Source: Mycosarcoma maydis (Eukaryota; Basidiomycota; Ustilaginomycetes; Ustilaginales). From it: DNA of 64,000 nt. The stretch is taken from contig NC_026498.1 in the NCBI RefSeq assembly GCF_000328475.2, positions 372,001 to 436,000 of the forward strand, given 5' to 3'. Below are positions 1-9,616 of this stretch, piece after piece (position 1 is the first letter of the stretch; every line of letters starts with the position of its first letter). The notes beneath the pieces are model-generated. The model was given only the letters and a program-made list of their open reading frames with translations. It did not search any database and had not been told where the DNA came from. The position numbers and the translations under genes are program-made.

Positions 1-302
1 AAATCGAGCGTCTAGAAAAAGTGGAAGCTGCCGGTGGCATTGCTACACCCGGTGCAGCTGCCTTTTTCAGGAGAGCAGCGCCAGTGCCGACAACAGCTTC
101 GGCAGAGCCAACATCGGCGCCAGCGCCAGCACCAGCAGCAGCACCAGCCCCACCAACATCAGCACTAGCTCCAGCACCCGTGGTACCAACATCAACATCC
201 ACAGCATCATCACCTCAGACAGCAGCGTCCAAGTCCATGTCGGCATCGGCAGTCACCACCAGCACTCCATTGCAATCTGTTCCCACCAGTGCACGGTCTT
301 GA
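1..302 (+). CDS. C-terminal end of an Ala/Pro-rich protein (5' truncated by window)
   Basis: The reading frame is open from the first bases of the window (codons from position 3, beginning I-E-R-L-E-K-V-E) to a TGA at 300-302, so the start lies outside. About 100 residues are visible. They are dominated by Ala, Pro, Ser and Thr (runs such as APAPAPAAAPAPP) with no recognisable domain, typical of a disordered tail. The stop is followed by about 290 bases before the convergent purine nucleoside phosphorylase gene. The codon pattern and continuous frame support a real gene end, but the product cannot be identified from this fragment. Confidence 0.6.
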   Translation, partial: IERLEKVEAAGGIATPGAAAFFRRAAPVPTTASAEPTSAPAPAPAAAPAPPTSALAPAPVVPTSTSTASSPQTAASKSMSASAVTTSTPLQSVPTSARS

Positions 303-548
303 TGCGCTGCGCGAGCTCAATCTCGTTTGCATTTCATAGCCACAGCTCGCCACACTTTCAACCTAACTTGCACCTCGCTGTATACCATGTTTTGTTTCTG
401 TCGAGTCACAATGCGCATGCTACAGCTGACTGTCTCTTGTGAGGTGTGAGTGCACATTGGATCTGAATGCCGAGACTGGCACTGAGCAACTCGTTGCGAT
501 GCGATGGCAGTTGCGCCTGAGCGTTGCGAGGGGTCGGTAAGGGTAAAA

Positions 549-563
549 GGGGGGGGGGGGGGG
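549..563. repeat. Poly-G run (15 G) followed by G-rich tract
   Basis: Fifteen consecutive G, then GGGAGG-type sequence to about 573. It lies in the short spacer between two convergent genes, about 20 bases beyond the phosphorylase stop. Confidence 0.9.
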
Positions 564-591
564 AGGGAGGGGGAAAGCAAGAATCAGCTGT

Positions 592-1644
592 CTAGACCGG
601 AGTGGAGCAAATGACTTCTGCGACGAGACGTCGGATATCGTCGGCTCTGTTTGCACCAGCTTGGAGAACTTCTTCCTGGTTGGCTGCTGCGGCTTGATCG
701 GATTGGATTAGTCGGTTGACGATCAGTTCGAGTTTTTCGCCGCCTTGTTTTTCGGCTTTGAGTGCCGAGTGAAAGTCAAAGTGGGGTTCGAGGACCACTT
801 TGTTGGTGATCAGACTGATGGCAAGCGTTTTCAGACCAGTGTGCGCAGCGGCGATGACTTCGGGGACGGTGGACATGCCAACGGCGTCGGCACCTACGCT
901 CTTGAGAAAGTTGGCGTCGGCACGCGATTCGTACGATGGACCGAGCACGTAGGCGTACGTTCCCGAGGCGAGCGAGTCGAGCAGCGACAGCTTCTCGGCA
1001 GCGCGATAGAGAGCCAAACGCAGTTCGAGATCGTACGCATTCGACAAGGGCGGAAACCTAGGCCCCAGAGCCGAAATGTTGGCTCCAATCAGCGGATTAG
1101 TCGCCGTCAAAGTGGGAAGCGAAAGGTGGTCGTGAATCGACATGATCGTTCCCACCTGAAACGTATCGTTCAGTCCGCCCGCCGCGTTAGTTACGACCAG
1201 TGCCCGACAACCGAGCAACTTCATCACGCGTGTTGGGAATACACACGTTGCCGCCGAATGTCCTTCGTACGTGTGGAATCGTCCCAAACACGCCACTACC
1301 GCCACACGCTTCGACGGCGTCGTACTGAGATATCCAAACGCAAGCGACGACGTGTGGCCTTGCACGGTGGATTCCGCAAATCCTGGAATCGACGTATATG
1401 GCACATGTACCGCCGATTCCAGCGTCGATGCCAGACCGGACAACCCGGACCCACTGCAAGCGTCAAGCAAATCCCAATGGTCGTCAGTACGATCAACTAG
1501 AGTGCGCAAAACCAAACGAGCTTCCTAGACGTACCAAATGATGCCCCATTTCGGAGACGCCAATTCGGCCGGTACGGCAGCACGGATCGCTTCGACCGCC
1601 TGCTTGAACTGCACCGGCAGCGAGTCAAGGTCTACGTTGGACAT
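592..1644 (-). CDS. PNP1: Purine nucleoside phosphorylase (two exons)
   Basis: Purine salvage enzyme that splits inosine/guanosine with phosphate to base plus ribose-1-phosphate. Exon 1 runs 1644-1535 (MSNVDLDSLP...PKWGII), the intron is 1534-1454 (GTACGT..TTGCAG, 81 nt), and exon 2 runs 1453-592; the product is 323 residues, normal for the family. The splice is required because the frame hits TAG at 1527-1525 just after W-Y-V, whereas splicing restores the family motif C-GSGLSGLA. Other family hallmarks are GRFHTYEGH, VVTNAAGGLN, the DHLSLP block, GPSYESRAD and the base-binding region VGMSTVPEVIAA. The downstream exon alone could be misread as a 307-residue gene from a non-ATG start. Very likely cytosolic. 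Confidence 0.93.
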
Positions 1645-2503
1645 ATTTTCAAGTCTTTGGTCGTGAGTCTACCAGAGTCAAACTTGTTGATGGTCTAGAT
1701 GAACAAGAAGCGATGCAACCCAAACCACGAGCATAGCCCAAATGTACGACTGTGGTGGACACACGTCCGTGATCAAATTTGATTCCGTGTTACACTCCGC
1801 CTCTGTTCGTCCAAGCTGCAACCAAACACCACGCATGGTTCAGGGCTCTTGCACGCTAAGAGTCTCGAGGAAATTCTCCGCCAAGCCAAGAGCCAAACGC
1901 GATTGTTCGGATTAACCGGTGCGAGCAAGAGCAAACACTCAGGCACACGATAACGTGTAACAATCGTCAATCACGATTACAGTTGCGAAGTAACTTGGCA
2001 AACACTATCCTCTGCCCACCACGCACCGACCACCGCCTCGATTAAGCTTCTCGTGGCAGCTGCCTGTGCAAGTGCCTGTGCAAGTGCAAATGCAAAAACG
2101 CGTCGCAGGCCATTTCGAATCGGATCTTCGGCTTTGCTAACTTTGTCGGCGACAGTCCCGATAAGAGGCTGTATGACGTTAGGCCAAGCACAGCGCGGTT
2201 GGGCGAGGACGAGGCGCGTATGTGCATGACCGTCTCGGCCATCTCCGAGTCGTCACGCGCCCTAATCACGAATCACTCACGACTACTGTGAAGAGAGTTG
2301 GACTCAAAACGAGTCACCGCCACCGTCACAGGCACAAGTCGTGAGTGTCGAGCACTTGATCGTGTCTTGTGTACGGCGAAACTCTTTTTAGCTCGAGCTC
2401 GGATGATTGGCGTCGATGACATTCACGATTTGTTCTGATGCACGCTCATATGACTGACGACTCGAAGAGGATCTCTATCGGAAGCATTTGCGTATGTTGA
2501 TCA
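1645..2503. other. Intergenic region, no gene seen
   Basis: Between the 5' end of the phosphorylase gene and the 3' end of the F-box-like gene. Short open frames here have no family resemblance. It contains isolated copies of the TCGTGA/TCACGA-type motif (around 1970, 2265 and 2420). It presumably holds the phosphorylase promoter, but no clear TATA box is visible. Confidence 0.5.
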
Positions 2504-4000
2504 TCAAACGATTTCTTGCAAGCTCGCGTGTGGATCGTCGTCCGATAGCATATCGACCGCGTGGATCGCCTCGTCGACCGCTCTTGTGTGTTGCTGCTGT
2601 GCGAGAGAAGCGGCGGCGATCCAAGAGGGCGTGTTGCTGCCGGTGCGGCTCATGAGTGCTGACGTGGTAGCTGTAGAGGCAGCTGTCGACGACGAGCTCG
2701 ACGGGTGCTCAGCCAGCTCGAACGCTTCTTTCCAGTAATCCAATTCGCCATCCATGGCTCTACTTTGCTTGCCGCACTCTTCATCGTCAAACCAATGCAA
2801 GTCGCGTTGTGCACGTCCCATGATCCATGCACTCACCTCACAAGGATGCACCCTCCTCCTCGAAGCTGCACTGAACTCTTCATCCGAAGCGACGCTCGAT
2901 GGGCGAAGAGCGGTGATGAGTTGCAAGTGCACCTTGGCAGTGCTCGCATCTGCCAGTCGTCGTCGGCGTAAGCTGCGAAGCCAGTGCCGATACTTTTCCG
3001 TATAGCCGACGTAGTCCTTCTCGGCATGTCCCACCAGCAATACCGCTTCAAGTGTTGAGCATCTATCGATAAGAATCTGAAGCGGGTTGATGCTTCCTGA
3101 CAGATCGAGTTCGACCGCCTCCGCCTGAGCGCCAAGCTCGGACTCGATCGGAAGAGATGATGCAGAAGTGACAACCATTGGAACAACCAGACCGAGCTTC
3201 TTGAGCTTGGGTAGGCAAGCCAGCATAGTGGCTGTGTTTGGCGTGAATCGAAATCGTGGTCCATGGAGCTGCAAATGCTCCAAGTTGCTCCACCGTTGCG
3301 CGAGCCAAAAGTCGCGATGCAGGTCTCCACCGTAATGCCCCATCAAACAGCTGTACGCTCTGAGCCTATTGGGAAGTTGTGCAAAACATTGCTGTAGTCC
3401 GCGTGGAACGCCTTCCAAGTGCAGAGTCTCTAGTGCGTGGCAATGCGAGAGAATGATGCGGACGAATGGAAGCAGATCCTTTTCAAACAGCATCTGCGCT
3501 TGCGAGGCGTCGAACAGCGCGGGACCGTAGCCGTGCTCCATCCAGGGCTGGCTGCATGCGCGCACGGTCAAGCTATACACCCTCGTTCGAGCCAACGCTC
3601 GGATTCCAACGCGATCCTGATCAAGCGATACGGCGAAAGAGCGAATCTGGTGCAACCCGTAAAGACACAGCTGGGGCAGAAGGAACATGGACAGCACTGC
3701 GCGATGACAGGCTCTACTGACTCTCGCCAGCTCTAAGAGCCGCTTGGAACGCTCATCTTGGCCATTCAGGCAAACCTCGTGCGCAGCCAACAGCACCATG
3801 TCCACGATGAGCTCCACAGGAAGCCGAGCATCTCCGCGTACGCGATGCTTGAATTCATGCCTGTTCGCACCGCCGCCAATCGTCTCGATGTATTGTCGCG
3901 TAAACACAGCCGTTTTCCTTCCAGCCTTCGAAGATGACGCGACTGACGTCCATGATGCATCGTGTCGCGCAAAAGACCAGAACGAGTCGGATATTGTCAT
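2504..4000 (-). CDS. F-box/leucine-rich-repeat-like protein
   Basis: Single-exon frame of 498 residues starting at ATG 4000. Residues about 58-105 (RLPVELIVDMVLLAAHEV...LLELARVSRACHRAVLSMFL) have the layout of a degenerate F-box: an L-P-x-E-L/I-I motif followed by a second helix ending V-S-R. The middle of the protein contains several L-x-x-L-x-L stretches (ALETLHLEGVP, NLEHLQLHGPRF, LPKLKKLGLVVP) resembling irregular LRRs. Such proteins are usually Skp1-cullin ubiquitin-ligase adaptors, but this family expands freely in basidiomycetes and individual substrates are unknown. The C-terminal 60 residues are Ser/Thr/Ala-rich. The F-box assignment is inferred from pattern only. Confidence 0.7.
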   Translation of the reverse strand: MTISDSFWSFARHDASWTSVASSSKAGRKTAVFTRQYIETIGGGANRHEFKHRVRGDARLPVELIVDMVLLAAHEVCLNGQDERSKRLLELARVSRACHRAVLSMFLLPQLCLYGLHQIRSFAVSLDQDRVGIRALARTRVYSLTVRACSQPWMEHGYGPALFDASQAQMLFEKDLLPFVRIILSHCHALETLHLEGVPRGLQQCFAQLPNRLRAYSCLMGHYGGDLHRDFWLAQRWSNLEHLQLHGPRFRFTPNTATMLACLPKLKKLGLVVPMVVTSASSLPIESELGAQAEAVELDLSGSINPLQILIDRCSTLEAVLLVGHAEKDYVGYTEKYRHWLRSLRRRRLADASTAKVHLQLITALRPSSVASDEEFSAASRRRVHPCEVSAWIMGRAQRDLHWFDDEECGKQSRAMDGELDYWKEAFELAEHPSSSSSTAASTATTSALMSRTGSNTPSWIAAASLAQQQHTRAVDEAIHAVDMLSDDDPHASLQEIV

Positions 4001-4573
4001 GTTGGAGATCGAATCATAGATGCCAAACTGCGCGCAACGTGAGAGTTACGCTCCAATGAGGCACTTCTTGCAAGATCGAAGTCCAAGCTTGGTTGCGAAG
4101 CGTTAGTTGCGAAAGATGGTCAAGATCCAAGAATGCGTGGGTATATCCAAGATAGTTAATCGTGGTCGTGAAGCGAGTTGAAAAACTTGGGCTGCTCGTG
4201 ATCACGGAGCATGTGGGCAGCCACAGCTGGCGTGGATTTTTCCATCGGATTCTGCTGAGATCATCACCCTTGCATCTCGCACAAGCACGTATCGCCATGG
4301 GCTCACGCGCGCTGGTCACAGCACAGCATTCAGCACGTTCAAAATAGTGAGAAACAAGACACAAGACTGTCATTGAGTGCCAAATGCGAGAGACATGCAG
4401 ATACCGAAGCGTAACAGAACCAAATGAACAAGAGCCAAAGAATAAAGAGCGTGTACGTCCATGCGGTTTGGATATAGGAAGCTTGCTTTTGGCGTGCAGC
4501 GCAAAGCTAGGCTTCTAAACGGATGAGAATCAGAGGAAACAAGAGCGCGAGCGGGGCAATGTGGAAGCCGAAT
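4001..4573. other. Spacer between two same-strand genes, no gene seen
   Basis: Upstream of the F-box-like gene and downstream of the G-gamma gene. Open frames on both strands (for example a 119-codon frame on the minus strand) lack recognisable domains. Presumably promoter of the F-box-like gene. Confidence 0.4.
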
Positions 4574-4969
4574 CTACATGGCAACACAGTTGCATCCTCC
4601 ACCGGCGGGTGCATACGGGTCTTCGCCCTTGCTGACGGGTCCCCACACGGATGGCACCAGATAGTCGCGCGTGCTCTTGCAGTAGTTGATCAGACTGGCG
4701 GAGTTGACATGGAAGAGAACAGAAGGCATACAGTCAATGGAAGCTACTCTTTAATGATGCATACCGGTCCCAAAGGCTGTGCAAAAAGACGACATCGCAA
4801 GCTGACTACGACACTTTGCAAGCGCCCCAACGGGAAGCACTCACCTCTGACTTGCCTCTGAGACACGGATTCGAGGTCGCTCCAGGTCCTCTTTCAAACG
4901 CTGGTTGTGCTCTGTTAGTCTGCGCAGCTTGAGCTCCGACATGGACTGTTTGTGCGGCTTGACGTTCAT
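4574..4969 (-). CDS. Heterotrimeric G-protein gamma subunit (two exons)
   Basis: Exon 1 is 4969-4845, the intron is 4844-4695 (GTGAGT..CCAG, 150 nt) and exon 2 is 4694-4574, giving 81 residues, the usual size of fungal G-gamma. Exon 1 encodes the coiled-coil partner helix ([20 protein letters not shown]); exon 2 carries the conserved fungal block [17 protein letters not shown] and ends CNCVAM, a CaaX prenylation box (Cys78) preceded by a possible palmitoyl Cys76. It should pair with G-beta and anchor it to the plasma membrane, in pheromone or nutrient signalling. Neither exon alone is recognisable, so open-frame searches would miss this gene. An alternative start is the Met ten codons downstream (MSELKLRR); a further 5' exon is not excluded. 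Confidence 0.92.
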
Positions 4970-7183
4970 CTTGATGGTATTGCTTGTCGACTTGAAAGTT
5001 TTGCTTTGCACAGTATCAGTAGCTCTTCTGCTGGCGCTTTTCAATAGCGATGACGCCAAACAACGACTTTGAATGCGATGTGAGCGATGCGAGTGGCGAG
5101 ATGGAGTGTCCAAGCGAAAGCAAGAGCCGTTCGCTAAACGCAGATGAGAGAGACTCACTCACGACTGCTCATGGCTCTTCTCCGCAAATCGTGAATCGTG
5201 AATCGTGAATCGTGAATCGTGAATCACAAATGTGAGTGAATTACGACTCGTGAAATCACCAAGCTACGATGGAAACAGTGCGCATTTCTTGATTTGGCTT
5301 TTATTCGGCCGTGTGAGTGAGATTCAGCATGCCTGTGGAGGCACAGGCAAGGCACGCACGCGGGATTCGTGATTCGTGATTCAGATTTGCTTTTCATATA
5401 TGTTAGACCGTTTTAAAAGGCCGATCAAACGTCCGCTTCCATGACCGACCGACGGGACCGAGTCAGACTCACGACTGGATTCACGTCACGAATCACGAAT
5501 TATCAGCGAAAAAACAAATCAGATCTCTTTGTGCAACCGCCTGCAGCGATAAGAACATGATTCGCACAAATCAGCAACGAACGCGGTTCTTTCACTGTGA
5601 CTCGTCGAGTCAACCTGGTGTCGGTTCATGCAGCAGCACAAGCGGTTCAACCTTCACGCTTGGCAGGTTTCAGAAGAAAGCCCAAAAAACAAAACAAAAA
5701 AGTCTCCACATGTGATTCCACTTGACCGAGAGAGCCTGAGAGTTCGTCGTCCTTGTCGTCGCTGCCCCTCGTCAACGCTTGTGCCTACCATCATCATCAT
5801 CACCGTCCTCTAGCTCTTTCCTGCACTTTTCTTGACATCTTCGAGATAGAAGACGACTGTCGCAGCTAACTGCTACAGTATTACCCACATCTACCCTCTT
5901 CCTTGGATCTCTCGTGTTGTCGACATTGACTTTTCTTCACGGTATGTAGCTCTCACTATCTCCTCTACAGCTCTATTTCGACGCAGCGCCAGCTGGATGA
6001 CACTGTACATCGAAACGTATGGTGGAGACCAATCAAATCTCCAGCTGGAACGGCTCTGCAGCCCTTTTCTTCCTCAATGTCGAGGCGAGCAACTTGGACG
6101 ACCTGTGAACACACTGACTCACAATCTTTGACACTGCTATATCTTTCACCTCGTATCTTCGCATGAAACTTGCATGATACTTCAAAACTTCACAATCGGT
6201 CTGCTACTCGATCCGTTTCGACTCGTTTTGCATCGTACAACTTTCCCTTGGTCCACCGGAAACCACGCTGATGCACATCTTGGCACGCAACTCTACCGTA
6301 TGACTGCGTTCGGCTCGGCTGATGCTGCTCCGTCTGACCTCTGCTGCCATTCGCTACCGTCGATACATGCAACGTTGGCGATGTTTGCGATCGACCATCG
6401 TGATCATCGTCTCCAACTGACTTCTTGTATGGGGCGGCTTTCCGCTTTTCATTATCCTTCTTCGCATCCGAACCCTTTTTTTTGTGATGGTGACTGGCAC
6501 CATCTCGCTCTAACACGTCCTGCTTTTCCCGCCGCGTCTTCTACGTCGCCTTTTTCGGCTGCAACCGCGGCTGTTTTGCCTTGACGCGGCGCACGCTTTG
6601 GTTTGCTTTTTTTTCTTGGTTTCTTCTGGTTGGGTGACTGTATGCCCGGTAACCTCCGCCACGCGCGCTACCGATTTTGCTGATTGATCAATCTGATTGA
6701 TTTGCGACGACGGATCTTTCCGCGCTGGCTCATTGGACGGCGACATGGCTTTGTGACTGCGAAAACTATTTTCCACCCCTTGCTGCCGCGCGGCCGTGCT
6801 TGCGCCTGGCTGTTGACTTGCTGCCCCCACCTTTGACCACATCGGCCACCATTCGGCCTTTTCTCGTCTTGCTGATGTTCTTCCCTGCTTGATCCTGATT
6901 TGACTCGCACCATCCAATCCGCGTTGTCGCATTCACGATTGGCCCTCTCGTTCACCTTGGTTTGCCTTGGGCTCGGTTCGACCCCATCCGATTTCGCCCT
7001 TCTTCTCAACCCTTTGCAAATCCCTCCGAATTGGCGTCCGCTCCATTTGCCGCCTTTTATCCTTGCGTCGTCTCATCACTCAACCGACTCGTTTCAACAA
7101 TTTTGTTTGTCATCATCCTCATCCTCATTCGCGTCCGTCCTACTGACCACCATCCTTTCAACATCCTCATTGCCCGCAAGTAG
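4970..7183. other. Long intergenic region / upstream region of IDP1
   Basis: About 2.2 kb without a recognisable gene. It contains heptamer arrays (5187-5227, and gattcgtgattcgtgattc near 5372). From about 5750 onward it becomes rich in CT tracts, consistent with promoter and leader sequence of the isocitrate dehydrogenase gene at 7184. Several 110-165-codon frames between 6170 and 7400 on both strands are Ser/Pro or Arg/Lys-rich translations of this biased sequence and show no family features. Confidence 0.45.
5187..5227. repeat. Tandem array of the 7-bp unit AATCGTG (five copies)
   Basis: Five uninterrupted AATCGTG units from 5187 to 5221 followed by AATCAC. Same motif family as the arrays at 14238, 28720, 43882 and many single copies between genes. 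Confidence 0.9.
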
Positions 7184-9616
7184 ATGTCCACGGCTCGTCT
7201 CAGCACAAACGCTTCCGCCCGAGTCTTTGCCTCTTCCGCCCGCTCTTACTCGACCTTCTCGTCTCGAGTCGCTCGCAGCCCCAACACCCGCACTGCATTC
7301 CAGAACGTCTCGTTTCTGGCTTCCGCTCGCATTGCCACTGCCACCACCAACTCTTCTCTCTCGTTCGGTGTCAACACCCGTCTTTTCTCCACCACAATGA
7401 CTGCCCCAGGTAAGTGCGTCCAGCTTTACATGTCTCTTCAGAGCCAATTCCTCGTACATTACTCCGCCCTAGCTAGGATTTTTTGCCATGCTTGTACGCC
7501 GTTTGCACGCCGCTCAACCTTTTCCAGTGCTTTATTGCGCATTCGGCTAGCCTGCATTACGAGCGACAGGGATCTATCCTACTCCCATTCGCTCGGACTA
7601 GCTGGCGGGCTGACTGGCAGGCACGATAGATGTGCAATGTGCCAGCCTACCAGCCGGCCATGCACATCTCTGCAGGCGATCTTTCAGGATCTTGGCTATA
7701 TCATTAAACCGACACTCCTAACGTTATCTGTTTTGGGTGGCGCATATGGCCGAATCTTGTTTGGCTTGAGCGAGGGGAGACAGGAATAGTGGAAATGCTT
7801 TGCCGTTGTTGTGTTGGATTTTGGTCGAATTACCACCAATTCGACCATTACGATTTGACAGCAGTCAACCTTTAAAACACGAAACATTGAATTTTTAAAC
7901 GTCACTTTTAGGCTTCCGGCATCTTGTCGCGCCGGAAGTGACGGCTCAAGTGCGCTATTTCTTGCGAATCTGGGCCGAACGCGCGTTCAGTCAATTGGCA
8001 ATAAGACTTCGTTCCATCTGTCGAATCCACCTCGCCGTTCCTGGATTTCTATCTCCCTCCCGGCCACCTCTTCTCCTTTACTGACGTCTTCATCCTGATC
8101 TCTACCTTTGCGTGTCCACCCTTCGCATCTGCCCGCCCGCCATGTCCATCGTTCGTCCACGTGGTTTGGCCCCGCCAGCCAAGATCAAGGTCTCCAACCC
8201 TGTCGTTGAGCTCGACGGTGACGAGATGACGCGTATCATCTGGCACAAGATTCGCGAGGACCTCATTCTTCCCTTCTTGGATATCGAGCTCAAGTACTAC
8301 GACCTCGGTATGGAGCACCGTGATGCTACCGACGACCAGGTCACCGTCGAGGCTGCCGAGGCCATCAAAAAGTACAAGGTGGGTGTCAAGTGCGCTACCA
8401 TCACACCCGACGAGGCTCGTGTCAAGGAGTTTGGCCTCAAGAAGATGTGGCTCTCGCCGAACGGCACCATCCGAAACATTCTTGGCGGTACCGTGTTCCG
8501 TGCGCCCATCGTCCTGGACGACCTCCCTCGCCCGGTTCCCGGTTGGACCAAGCCCATCGTCATCGGTCGTCACGCGTTTGGTGACCAGTACCGCTGCCAG
8601 AACTTTGCCGTCGACAAGGCGGGCAAGTTTACTATGGAGTTTACGCCTTCCGACGGCTCGCAAGGTCAGAAGTGGGAGGTGTTCAACTACCCCGAGGGTG
8701 GTGGATCGGGTCTCGCCATGTACAACACCACCGAGTCGATCACTGGTTTCGCCCACTCGTCGTTCAAGATGGCACTCGAAAAGAACATCCCGCTGTACAT
8801 GTCGACCAAGAACACCATCCTTAAGGCATACGACGGTCGATTCAAGGACATTTTCCAGCACCTTTACGACACCATCTACAAGAAGGACTTTGAGGCCAAG
8901 GGTCTCTGGTATGAGCACCGTCTCATTGATGACATGGTTGCACAGATGATCAAGTCTGACGGCGGTTTCCTCATGGCGCTTAAGAACTACGATGTAAGTA
9001 TGGCGGTGCGGATCCGTGTCGACGGCGTATCAGAGCACTGACGTGACTTGTACTTTCGTTTGCTTGATCTTTGTCTTGTTCAGGGTGACGTGATCTCGGA
9101 CATCACCGCGCAAGGATTTGGATCGCTCGGAATGATGACGAGCGAGCTGATCACACCCGATGGCGACATCATGGAGGCCGAAGCAGCGCACGGTACTGTC
9201 ACCCGTCACTACCGTGAGCACCAGAAGGGCAACGAGACGTCGACCAACTCAGTGGCATCCATCTACGCCTGGACTCGTGGTCTTGCCTTCCGTGGCAAGC
9301 TCGACAAGAACGACGACCTGATTTACTTTGCCAACGCTCTTGAAGAGGCATGTCTTGATGCTATCAGCGCCGGAAAGATGACCAAGGATCTCGCTTTGAT
9401 CTACCACGGCAAGGGCATGAAGCGCGAGCACTACGTCACGTAAGTTTTTCAATTTCGGGTTTCCTCCCTGTATGTTATTTTGGCGCCGTCACGCTTGCTT
9501 ACACGAGGTTCCGTCGCATTCTTTCTTGACACAGCACTATGGAGTACATCGATGAGGTTGCGAAGCTCCTCAAAAAGAAGCTCCAGACTCGCGGCATCGA
9601 GGCTGGCAAGCTTTGA
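7184..9616 (+). CDS. IDP1: NADP-dependent isocitrate dehydrogenase, mitochondrial form (four exons)
   Basis: Oxidative decarboxylation of isocitrate to 2-oxoglutarate with NADPH production. Exons 7184-7409, 8179-8993, 9084-9439 and 9535-9616 (introns of 769, 90 and 95 nt, all GT..AG) give 492 residues. Residues 1-75 are Ser/Arg/Ala-rich without acidic residues, a typical mitochondrial presequence. The enzyme body starts [20 protein letters not shown] and shows the substrate-binding GTVFRAPI region, [26 protein letters not shown] and [14 protein letters not shown]. Exon junctions are fixed by family sequence (KNYD-GDVISD; HYVT-TMEY). Intron 1 is unusually long and ends in an in-frame ATG segment (see the 8142 entry), which suggests a second, non-mitochondrial isoform. 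The C-terminus is AGKL. Confidence 0.95.
8142..8178 (+). promoter_or_regulatory. Possible alternative start of a cytosolic IDP1 isoform inside intron 1
   Basis: ATG at 8142 opens [12 protein letters not shown] and reads directly, without a splice, into exon 2 (AKIKVSN...). It would yield a 429-residue protein lacking the mitochondrial presequence. The preceding 100 bases are CT-rich, like leaders of this genome. Fungal IDP genes are known to make differently located isoforms from alternative starts; whether this one does is inference. Confidence 0.4.

Noticed and set aside
745..1500. 251-codon plus-strand frame
   Set aside because: Antisense shadow of the purine nucleoside phosphorylase coding exon.
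6174..7009. Overlapping 110-140-codon frames on both strands upstream of IDP1
   Set aside because: Translations of CT-rich leader-like sequence; Arg/Lys/Ser-rich with no recognisable domain.
8049..8918. 289-codon minus-strand frame
   Set aside because: Antisense shadow of IDP1 exon 2, caused by codon bias of the real gene.
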